A DNA stretch of 32,775 nucleotides. It comes from Rhizophagus sp. LPA8_4_AMF (Eukaryota; Glomeromycota; Glomeromycetes; Glomerales; Glomeraceae). Positions 1 through 9,301 of the stretch are shown piece by piece. Location: the NCBI GenBank assembly GCA_021464525.1, contig JADRCO010000484.1:1-32775 (forward strand), in the 5' to 3' direction. Numbering within the stretch: position 1 is the stretch's first letter; every line of letters starts with the position of its first letter. Below the pieces are notes generated by a model. It was not told the origin of the DNA. It worked only from the letters and a program-made list of their open reading frames with translations, and did not search any database. Both the position numbers and the translations under genes were made by a program.

Positions 1-21
1 TTTTTTTTTTTTTTTTGTTAG

Positions 22-1774
22 AAAATAAAATTGACCAAACAAAAAATTATTTGTTAGTAATGGAATATGCTAACGGTGGTACTCTTCGTGATTATTTGAA
101 CAAAAACTTCAATAGACTTAGTTGGAATGATAAATACAACTTTGCATATCAATTAGCTTGTTCTGTACTATATTTGCATGATGAAGGAATTGTTCACCGA
201 GACTTGGTAATTTTTTTTTATTAAAATAATTGTTATTTTATGTATTAATTTAATTTTATTATATTATAATAGCATTCCTGTAATGTATTGGTTCATCAAA
301 ATTCTATCAAGTTGGCGGACTTTGGATTATCAAAAAGAATTGATAATTCACAAGCAAGATTATTTAGTATGGCTCCCTATATTGATCCAAACGTATTAAT
401 AAATAATATTTTAGAATTAAATGAAAAGAGCGATGTATATAGTATTGGCGTTTTACTATGGGAAATATCAAGTGGAAAACCCCCATTTCATGAAGAGACG
501 AATAGGATTGGTTTACTCTATGGCATTCCACAAGGCCGAAGAGAAGAAATTATTCCTTATACTCCTAATGATTATTCTACTCTCTATACTGGTGAATATG
601 ATTCGATGTATTGTTTGTCTTACTCATTAAAATCATCATTTTAACTAAACTCATTCTTTAATTGTTAGAATGTTGGAATAATGAACCAAATATACGACCG
701 TCCATGCACGATATTGTTAATAGATTACGATCATTTATTCCAAATTCAAATAATGATGATCACATTAATCTTGTGCCAAATGAAAATCTGACTCCAAGTA
801 GTACAGGGAATTCATTGCATGAGGAATTATCACGCACTATCCAAAATTTCAATAATATGAATACAAATGAACTTGATAATACTATGTCAATGAATAGGCA
901 AATTAATGAAAATATTCCATTTGATGAGATGGATTTAAGCATTATGATTAATGAAATAGTTTATCTCATTTTTAAGGAGGTTAATAAAGGAAATGTAGCA
1001 AAACAGTTAGTTCGTGATTATCTTAATAATCGTAATATGAATTCAAACGAAATTTATGATTGGTTATTAAATAATCAAAATACTTCAAATTTCATTTTTT
1101 TACTTGGGTATTTTAATTACGTTGGGGTTGGAACGACCAGGGATTGGGAGAGATCTATTAATTTATTTATTAAAGCATTGGAACAAAATCATGTATTAGC
1201 ACAATATTTTGTTGGACAATGTTATGAACTTGGTAATGGAATTACACCAAATAAAAAACTAGCATTTGAATATTATGAAAAATTAGCCAATAATTATTAC
1301 GCAATGGGTCAATTTAAACTAGGTTGGTTTTATGAAAATGGAATAAGTGTTAAAAAGGATTTAAAAATATCCGCATATTGGTATGGAAAAGCTGCAGATA
1401 ATGGAGATTTGACAGCTATGTTTAACCTTGGAAATTTATATAGGCATGGAAATGATGTTGAAAAAAATGATCAAAAGGCTTTTGAATTATATAAAAAATC
1501 AGCTGAAGGAGAATATTCAGGCGGAATAATTATGTTAGGATATTGTTATAGTCATGGAATTGGAATTAATATTGATAAGAAAAAGTCAGCTGAATTATAT
1601 CAGAAGGCTGCAAATTTAGGAAATAAAGTAGCTCAATTTAATCTTGCTATGATGCATGAATATGGAGATGGAATCGAAAAAGATTTAGTTAAAGCAATTT
1701 ATTGGTATGAAAAATCTGCAATACAAGGATATCAATATTCTCAAAATCATTTAAATAAACTTAAGAAAGATTAG
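22..1774 (+). CDS. Kinase-Sel1 gene A (5' part outside window)
   Basis: Predicted TKL-like protein kinase fused to Sel1-like repeats, probably cytosolic signalling. Visible exons are 22-206, 273-591 and 669-1774, about 535 residues; bases 1-21 are the end of an intron, and the two expected upstream exons (glycine loop, helix C) lie outside the window. Exon 22-206 ends exactly at HRDL, the next starts HSCN and carries LADFGLSKR and the activation-segment motif YIDPN, and the last resumes at ECWNNEP and IRPS. A linker of about 120 residues follows, then [15 protein letters not shown], then six 36-residue Sel1 repeats ([44 protein letters not shown] and FNLAMMHEYG types). The intron after the kinase starts GTGAAT where paralogues B and C have GTAAAT. 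Stop is TAG. Substrates are unknown. The exon model is inferred from paralogues in this window. Confidence 0.9.
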
Positions 1775-1854
1775 AAACAACTTAAAAAACACAATTTCAA
1801 ACATAGAATTTAAAGTATTTATAAAATTATTATTTAAGCTGAATACTGTAAAAT

Positions 1855-2125
1855 GAATGAATTTTTTCGTTAAGTTTGTACCTTTTTAAAAGGATAAATT
1901 ATATGAAAGCTATTAAGGAAATTTTCTAGCCTAAAATTAAATAAAAGATATTTCTTGAAAACAACCTCTGACACCTTTTTTATAAAGTACTTTCTTTAAT
2001 TTTTCAATAATTAAATGTAACAACCACATTATTTTATAAGAGAAGGAGGTAAAATAATACTACTCAAAATCTGGATTCTTTACTTTGCATGATTACTTAA
2101 TAATTGGTTAATTTTATAGGATTAA
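1855..2125 (+). repeat. Conserved 3' flank of kinase-Sel1 genes, copy after gene A
   Basis: This AT-rich block downstream of gene A matches blocks after genes B and D and an orphan block at 15175-15500. Landmarks in order are TGTACCTTTTTAAAAGGATA, AAGGAAATTTTCTAG, a GAAAACAACCTCTGACA-like stretch, TTTATAAAGTACTTT and CTACTCAAAATCT. It probably includes the 3' untranslated region and polyadenylation region carried along when the genes duplicated. Boundaries are approximate. Confidence 0.6.
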
Positions 2126-2365
2126 ATTTTGTATATCCTGTCTGCGAAAAAGCGGTGTAGACGTGTATTATGCTTCTCCAATATAGCGCCTATTATGTCA
2201 CATGTTTGCAAATTTATTATCTTTAGAATCAGAATAAGATCAACATTATATATTCATACACTAGATTAAAATTTTTATAATTTTATCATTTGCTTTTTTA
2301 CCAAAATTTTACATATTTAGTAATCTTTCCTTGCTTTTTTTAATGAGTTGCAATTTATGTTTATT

Positions 2366-3164
2366 TAGCGGTGAAAAATGTTTTTTCGCTACTACGGAAG
2401 ATCAAAATCGGGAAAAAAATGATGAGGAAGATCGTAATACTGGTTGAAAAATAGACATAATCTGGTCTATGAAATCAACCGACCTTGAATTTTCAATTGG
2501 CGAAGTCAGTGGTGCACTGAATCAGCACAATCAAACGCACTTTTTAAAGATAAACTCAAGATTTCCAAAATGTTGGTTATCTTTAATAGGATCGTAAGAA
2601 AGTACGGTGGTTCGGGCATAAACTTGAGTTCGTTAAAATTATATGGCTTACATGTTTATTGTAAGTATTCCAATTTCGAAATTAGATACTTCATATTTTA
2701 TGAGACTAACATTCTCTAACTTTTGCAGACAATGAAATAATAGTGTATGAAATGTCAATACTATTTCGTGGGTTATACGTTTTTTGCGAAGTTTTACGAT
2801 TAAAACTTCCGACAAGTGAGGTTGAAGTGGGATTAATGTCACGATCAGTACCAGCATTGCTTGAATTCAAGGTTTGCTTTCATTATAAATTAACTACATT
2901 TCATTAGTTTCTCACGTTCACTTTACAAAATTTTTTTATGTAATTTACCAGAAGTTACTTGAGAAGAGCTTGGCTGATCTAAAAGATTGTACCCGAGATG
3001 CATGTACTCATACACCGGATGATAATGAAAACGCAGACTTGTACATAACAAGCACAGATTTGACACCCACAAATAGAAAACAATCGAAAGTAGCTAAAAA
3101 AAGAAGTAATGAGAAAATGGAAAACTATATGAGTTCTGTGTTCATGCTAATTGATAGTTGCTAA
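2366..3164 (+). pseudogene. Degenerate three-exon gene fragment of an unnamed multicopy fungal family
   Basis: Three coding-like blocks at about 2366-2660, 2729-2871 and 2952-3164 are joined by good GT-AG introns (GTAAGT...TTTTGCAG and GTTTGC...TTACCAG). Readable peptides are DLEFSIGEVSGALNQHN, IVRKYGGSGINLSSLKLYGL, NEIIVYEMSILFRGLYVF, LKLPTSEVEVGLMSRSVPAL and KLLEKSLADLKDCTRDA, then a lysine-rich tail and stop. I recognise the style from repeated Rhizophagus-type hypothetical proteins but cannot name the family. The first block is not open in a single frame (an internal stop and a shift) and no convincing 5' end is visible, so it is scored as a pseudogene. Base composition is less AT-rich than the surrounding spacer, as expected for former coding DNA. 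Confidence 0.65.
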
Positions 3165-4369
3165 TCTTTCGTGTGATGAAGTTGAATATTATGCTAATTG
3201 ATAAAATCTCTCTCTCTCCCTATGTCAAGATTTTTACTTTTTAATAATTCTTGCTAATAAACTGCTTTAATTTCCTCTTGAAAGTCAAAACTTACAAATA
3301 CTCTGCCACCTTATTAGAAAAGAAACTATATGTAAAGTACTATATAATATTTAATTATATATTTTTCACTTATGTTTTATTCTTATATACAAGCAATTTA
3401 ATTTAGAAGAGTTGAAGTGACGTTACAATGTTACATTAAAAAAACTTTCATCATTATAATTACTAACTTATTTGGAATATTATTATTACTTTTGAATATA
3501 TAACCAAAAATGATTTGAACATAATAATAAGAAATATATCCACTTTTTTATTGCTGTATATTATTTTTAAGATTTAGTTAGAGCCTGAAAAAAAGTAATT
3601 TTATACAAATAAAAAACATAAAATAAGAATTTGAATTTATATATTTTAATAAGAATTTTGTATATAAATTACTTAGCACGCTTTTTTTTTAAAAAAAAAA
3701 TACAACCAAGTAAGAAATAGATATTGATTTAATAGTAAATAACTGAAAATATATTTTTTTTTTTTTCTATTGACAGATTTATAGTATTTCGCAATTAAAT
3801 TTTGATAGAGCCATTTAAATAATAATATTTATGCTATTATAATATCAAATCATGAGATACATTGTGGTGTCTATAAAGTTTGTTAGACTGATTCTAATAA
3901 TATAATTTAAGTCTAAATTTTCGATTAAATTTAAACTGATTATCTATGACAATGAATTTTTCTTCAAATGTTTCAAATGATACAAATTTACACACACAAA
4001 CCGTCGAAATAAGAAAGGTGATCAACTTCTAATTTCTTAAATATTTAATATAGTATTTGAATAAAATTATGAAATAGTGATCAAATTATTATGAGAAATC
4101 ATACTATAATGATAAAATTTTCGAATTATTCAATTATGATATAATAATTGCTTTATATCTAAATCATAATTTCGGTAAAATGATCTCCATTGAAGATTAT
4201 AATTCTATGGTAATGAATTATTGTGATTGTTTTCATTGCGCAACCGTAATTACGAGCTATATCTGTGTAACCGTAACGTTTTGACTAATCTGTATAAATA
4301 TTTTTTGTATTGTTACATAGTCGAGTTATTTACCATTATCGGGTTATATGTGTAAACAAATATCAAATC
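3165..4369. other. Gene-free AT-rich spacer
   Basis: No credible coding region, RNA gene or bounded mobile element was seen. Visible structure is limited to A and T runs, including a T9/A10 self-complementary junction at 3682-3700, and short CT repeats near 3207-3220. Confidence 0.6.
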
Positions 4370-4522
4370 GGGTAATGCTGAGAAAAGGGACCAAATTGAA
4401 AATTTTTTCAAAAAAATGTTCTTAAGTAAAATAGATTCAAATTTGATCATTTAATTCAGAACATTTGTTATTTAAAAAAAAAAGTTTTTAACCATTTGGT
4501 CCCTTTTCTCAGCACTTACCCC
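4370..4522. mobile_element. 153-bp MITE with near-perfect terminal inverted repeats
   Basis: The left end reads GGGTAATGCTGAGAAAAGGG followed by ACCAAAT. The right end is its reverse complement, ATTTGGTCCC then TTTTCTCAGCACTTACCCC, with one extra base. The arms are about 26 bp and enclose about 100 bp of AT-rich, non-coding DNA. A short CAAAT direct repeat lies at both edges (CAAATC before, CAAATG after) and could be a target duplication, though it is too short to assign a superfamily. High arm identity suggests a fairly young insertion or a conserved hairpin. Confidence 0.75.
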
Positions 4523-4924
4523 AAATGATCCACGGATTTTACATTACTTACGTTGCAAAGAAACGCTAGTTATATATATATATTTATTTTTACAAATAAA
4601 AAAAAAAGAATATTTATATGGAATTTTTGATTTATAAATTATATAAATTATTTAGCGTCAACAATAGTCACAATACTGATTATCCCATCTTCCCAAAATT
4701 GGTTCTCCCATTTTAACATCCAACGATTCTTTAATGCGGTCATCTAATTTTTATAAATAAAAAAAATGATACAACTCTATGAAATAGATCTGACGCAGCA
4801 ATTTACATGTTACATAATTCAAATCAACTTACATTGAGGAGCAAGCTTCCAACTAACCAATTTATATATTGACTTTTTTGTATGGCACAAACCTACTTAT
4901 TTACGAGAACCAGTGATTATTTGT

Positions 4925-4973
4925 GCAACATGTTGCTCACATAAGTACGTAAATTTGCACAAATCCATAAATA
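4925..4973 (+). promoter_or_regulatory. Promoter boxes of gene B
   Basis: A perfect 12-bp palindrome, GCAACATGTTGC (4925-4936), is followed by the box AAATTTGCACAAATCCATAA and ATA ending at 4973, 61 bp before the ATG. Closely related boxes precede genes C and D, and CCATAAATA also precedes gene E. The CATAAATA part could serve as a TATA-like core element. This is inferred from conservation between paralogues, which may partly reflect shared ancestry. Confidence 0.5.
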
Positions 4974-5033
4974 CCGGCTTCGTCAAAAATTTTAATTCAT
5001 CCACCATTTCTAATAATATAAATAATAATAAAA

Positions 5034-7299
5034 ATGCAAAATAACGAAAATATAAGTGAATGTATTAATTGGATTGAAGAAGGTGTCAATAAAAAATATA
5101 TTAAATATTATAAATATGAAAATTTTAAAAATATTCAGGAAATTGGTTCCGGAGCATTTGGAAAAGTTTTTCGTGCAAATTGGAGAAATTTTGATCATTA
5201 TTTAGTGTTAAAATCTTTTTTTAATCTTAATAATATTACTTTAAGAGAAATTGTTAATGAGGTAATTTTATTATTATTAAGAAACTTTATATTGATTTAT
5301 TTTTTCTAGAATTTTTTAATGATTGTAACGTTCATAATTTAGCTTAAACTTCAACGAGAGGTAGATTTTCATTTTAAAATTATTCGTTTTTATGGAATTA
5401 CGAAATTCGAGTCAGGTATTTATAAATATTTAAATATCAAGTATACTAACTAAAATTAAGTTTATTAAATTTCTTTTTTTTAAAAAAAAAAAAAATATCT
5501 TATTTTTATTAGAAAACATAATTCATCAAACAAAAAATTATTTGTTAGTAATGGAATACGCAGACGGTGGTACTCTCCGTGACTATTTGAACAAAACCTT
5601 CAATAGTCTTAATTGGAACGATAAATATAATTTTGCATACCAATTAGCTTGTTCTGTATTATATTTGCATGATGAAGGGATTATTCACAGAGACTTGGTA
5701 ATTTTTTTTTTTAATAAAGTAATTAAAATATTTAACGAATTAAATTAATTTTATCTATATAATACAATAGCATTCCTGTAATGTGTTGGTTCATCAGAAT
5801 TCCATCAAGTTGGCAGACTTTGGATTATCAAAAAGGATCGATGAAGCATCTAATTCACAAGTAAAATTACTTAGTATGGCTCCCTATATTGATCCAAAAG
5901 TATTAATGGATAATAATAATTTAAAATTAAATGAGAAGAGCGATGTATATAGTATTGGCGTTTTATTATGGGAAATATCAAGTGGAAATCCACCATTTCA
6001 TGAAGAGAAAAATAAGATTGGCTTAATCTATGATATTCCACAAGGCCGAAGAGAAGAAATTATTCCTAATACTCCTAATGATTATTCAAATCTTTATACT
6101 GGTAAATATGATTTCAATGTTTTGTTTATTTTACTTATTAAAGTCATTATTTTAATCAAATATTTTAATTAATAGAATGTTGGAATAATGAACCAAGTAA
6201 ACGACCAACTGTGCATGAGGTTGTCAATAGATTAAAAGTATTTATTCCAAATTCAAATAGCACAACAATTGTTCAACAGAATGACATTTCTAATCAAACT
6301 TATTCTACGCCAAATGAAAATTTAACTCCAAATAGTGCAGCAGAAAATTCATTGTATGGAGAAATATCCAAAATAATCCAAAATTTCACCGATATGAATA
6401 CAAGTGAAATAGATGGGATGTCTACAAATGAACAAATTAACGAAAATATTTCATCTGAGAAAAATTTAAGCATCATGATTAATGAAATAGTTGATCTCAT
6501 TTTTAAGGAGATTAATAAAAGAATAGAGAAGGAAGTACAAGCTGTTCTTGATTATTTTAATAATCATAATGCAAATTCAAAAGAAATGTATAATTGGTTA
6601 TTAAATAATCAAAATACTTCAAATTTCATTTTTTTACTTGGATATTTTAATTATATCGGAATTGGAACAACTAAGGATCATAAAAGAGCATTTAATTTAT
6701 TTATTAATGCATCAGAACAGGAGCATGCATTAGCACAACATTATGTTGGACGATGTTATGAACATGGTGATGGAATTGCAAAAAATGAAAAACTGGCATT
6801 TGAATATTATGAAAAAGTAGCTAATAAAGATTATGCTGTGGGACAATTTAAATTAAGTCGGTTTTATAAAGATGGAATAAGTGTCAATAAAGATTTGAAA
6901 ATGGCTGTATATTGGTATGAAAAAGCTGCAAATAATGGACATTTAGCAGCTATGTTTAATCTTGGAAATATCTATAGAAATGGAAATGGTATTAATAAAG
7001 ATCATCAAAAAGCTTTTGAATTATTTAAAAAATCAGCTGAAGGAGGAAATTTAAAAGGAATAATGATGTTGGGATATTGTTATGATCTTGGAATTGGAAT
7101 TAATATTGAAAAACAAAAGGCAATTGAATTGTATCAGAAGGCTGCAAATTTAGGACATAAAGTGGCACAATATAATCTTGCAAGAATGTATAAAAATGGA
7201 GACGGAATCGAAAAAGATTTAGATAAAGCAATTTATTGGTATGAACAATCGGCTAAACAAGGATATACAAAAGCTTTTTACCATTATATAGGAACATAG
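5034..7299 (+). CDS. Kinase-Sel1 gene B (complete)
   Basis: TKL-like kinase with C-terminal Sel1 repeats; predicted 646 residues. Exons: 5034-5261, 5343-5415, 5513-5697, 5771-6101, 6176-7299; intron phases 0, 1, 0, 1. The start is the first in-frame ATG, giving MQNNENISE as in paralogues C and D. Glycine loop GSGAFGKV is at residues 38-45, ATP lysine K60 in LVLK, helix-C region [17 protein letters not shown], hinge [12 protein letters not shown], catalytic HRDLHSCN at 159-166, DFG at 178-180, and YIDPK where most kinases have APE. Catalytic residues look intact, so activity is likely. Six Sel1 repeats occupy about residues 425-640 and probably form a superhelical binding surface. No signal peptide or membrane segment is visible. 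Partner and substrate are unknown. Confidence 0.93.
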
Positions 7300-7379
7300 A
7301 CATAATAATTTTAAATATTAGGAATTTATTATGTAGTATTAGATTTATATTAAATTGAGTATAATAAATAAGTATTGTT

Positions 7380-7515
7380 AGACGTTTAAATATATTGTAC
7401 CTTTTAAAAAATAAATGATATATTTTTTAGTCTAAATTAGATATTATAAAACAATAAATTTTTTTTTTTTGAAAAAATCTCTGAACTATTTTATAAAGTA
7501 TTTTCGTTACTAACA
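7380..7515 (+). repeat. Conserved 3' flank, copy after gene B
   Basis: TGTACCTTTTAAAAAATAAA, then a GTCTAAATTAGATATT-like stretch, GAAAAAATCTCTGAAC and TTTATAAAGTATTTTCGTTA follow the order seen after genes A and D. It probably covers 3' untranslated DNA. Limits are approximate. Confidence 0.55.
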
Positions 7516-7715
7516 AATCTTTATTATTATTTTTTTTAAAAAAAAAAGATCTTTTATACCATCTTTATAAGTTGAGTTTGATAGATTTTTTTTGAGTCAC
7601 GGCAGTTAGCCAAAAATATTCTTAAGGATTTGATGTATATATGCTATAAATCTTGTATATCCGGTGAGCGTATATATTGCTGTATATGTATATTATTTTC
7701 AAATTAGATCAACTT

Positions 7716-8063
7716 AGAGATGCTCACTCAGTCCTGCGGTCTTAATCGATCCTGACCGGTCTTTGGAAATTTTTTGAAAAAGTAACGGAGTTGCGCCTCT
7801 AAATTTTTGGTGTGCAGTAAAATTGGTTAAGGACTGAAAAGTGGCAAAAATTGGGTTTAATCCAATCAGCCAATTCAAGACTAGATTAGGTTTTATGACT
7901 AATCTATTTTTTCTCAGTCTTTAGCTAATTTGGTCTCTGCTAGCTTTAGAAAAAGCAGAATAGAGGTCATTGTTTGCCAGTTATCCTTTGCCAATCCCGC
8001 TGCGGCATAAAAATTTGATGCAGATCAAGAGATTTTTCAATAAAGACCGCTGAGCATCTTAAA
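7716..8063. mobile_element. hAT-like MITE, about 348 bp
   Basis: The left end AGAGATGCTCA and right end TGAGCATCTT are inverted repeats, followed inward by a GCGGTCTT / AAGACCGC pair at slightly different spacing. The perfect 8-bp direct repeat ATCAACTT flanks the element at 7708-7715 and 8064-8071. An 8-bp target duplication with an AGAGATG-like terminus fits the hAT superfamily. The interior is non-coding and richer in GC than the flanks, with subterminal CGGTCT-type words. No transposase is visible, so it is non-autonomous. Confidence 0.75.
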
Positions 8064-8329
8064 ATCAACTTTATATATTCATACTTTTCCGTCATAAAAA
8101 TATATGTATATATCATGTATTGGATCATAACTGTGTTTAAAAAAGAAATATGTTATAATATTTTATTCTTGTACATAATTTAATTTAGAAGAGTTTAAAC
8201 TGACATTATATTAAAAATAACTTTATTGTCAATAAACAATACATGATAAAAATATCTAAGTAATTTTACACCTGCAGATAGAATGAGTTCGCTTAATCTT
8301 CAAAGGCCTATTTCATCCAGCAACAGCGC

Positions 8330-8581
8330 TAAAAAAAGTAAAAAAAAAGACTCATGCAGCAACCCCCCAAATTTCTCCGGTCTATATAAATCACGCGACT
8401 TTTTCTCTGGTGTGATGTTTAACTGTCACGACCACGTGACTGCCAAGAACGCACAAAGTATATGTATCTCAGCGACTTGGTATTTTTTGTGCTCTGATTC
8501 CTTTTTTTTCACGCCCTTATATGTCACAACCCGGAGAAATTTGGAGGGGTCTCTGTATGAGTTAAAAAAAGTAAAAAAAAA
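8330..8581. mobile_element. TIR element flanked by a 19-bp A-rich direct repeat
   Basis: Inverted arms lie at 8350-8380 (ACTCATGCAG, then CCCCCCAAATTTCTCCGG) and 8531-8561 (CCGGAGAAATTTGGAGGGG, then CTGTATGAG). The direct repeat TAAAAAAAGTAAAAAAAA flanks them at 8330-8348 and 8563-8581. The interior carries a GTCACG...CGTGAC hairpin and unusually GC-rich words. The 123-codon reading frame across it begins outside the element and has low-complexity composition, so it is not called a gene. Superfamily is unclear: 19 bp is long for a DNA-transposon target duplication, and the A-rich repeat could be part of the element. Confidence 0.6.
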
Positions 8582-8689
8582 ACCTGCTGCGCACGACACA
8601 GTAATTTACGCAAAAATCTTCATATCTTTAAGAATATTTAAGCTATTTCGGTAAAAATTAATATTTGGGTAATTTCATATATATGCTGA

Positions 8690-9120
8690 ACAACTTAATC
8701 TTCTTATTCCTTATAAAAAAGAATGTCCGAATGAGGCCCTTATGGGATATAAAGATGTCAGCAGGGGCATATACCATAATTGTGATCTACCAGTTTGCAT
8801 GGAGCCTTTAAATACATTGCAGTCAGCCTAAACCCATGTGTAGTAAGTGGGAGTTCGTGACATGATTTTTTGCGGTGCCAAAAAGTAAATTCTGTGTGTG
8901 ACAAATTGAAATTTCGTGAAATTCTGCGATTTGGCCAGTATTATGAAAAGTCAGTCAATATTACTAATCGCAAATTCTGACCAAATCTAATGTCAGCCGG
9001 CATTACGATGATTGCAAATTATAAATCAGGCCAAAAATTAACATTTTTATAGCCCTATTATGTGAAATTCTGAAAATCATCGCCTGATCACATGCCATTT
9101 TGTGTCCCCTAGCATTGTAC
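8690..9120. other. GC-shifted spacer, possibly an old mobile-element relic
   Basis: This stretch upstream of gene C is less AT-rich than its surroundings and repeats words such as TGTGAAATTCTGAAAATC / CGTGAAATTCTGCGATTTGG and ATCGCAAATTCTGACCAAAT / GATTGCAAATTATAAATCAG. I could not define termini, target duplications or a reading frame. Confidence 0.35.
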
Positions 9121-9150
9121 AAATAGAAGTTACCTTTCATAAATACTGCG

Positions 9151-9222
9151 GTTGATCAACAACTGATTTAACCGTTAAGGTTTGTTATACGTAACTATAT
9201 AAATTTACGCAAACCATAAATA
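9151..9222 (+). promoter_or_regulatory. Promoter boxes of gene C
   Basis: The perfect palindrome GTTGATCAAC (9151-9160), in the context CTGCGGTTGATCAAC, lies 151 bp before the ATG. The box ATAAATTTACGCAAACCATA and AATA (9199-9222) ends 80 bp before it and includes a TATATAAAT overlap. Both recur in the same order before gene D. A pyrimidine tract and a TGACTTCCACCGT segment then lead into the start codon, also as in D. Confidence 0.55.
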
Positions 9223-9301
9223 GAATTTTTTTTTTCTTTTTCTGACTTCCACCGTCAAAATTTTTATTGTCCACCATTTCTAATAATAAAATAATAACAA
9301 A

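Noticed and set aside
2648-2857. 69-codon - strand frame
   Set aside because: Opposite strand of the degenerate three-exon gene; the + strand has splice sites and the recognisable peptide.
8283-8654. 123-codon + strand frame near the TIR element
   Set aside because: It runs through the inverted arms and the A-rich direct repeats, with low-complexity lysine and phenylalanine runs. It is explained by the element, not by a gene.
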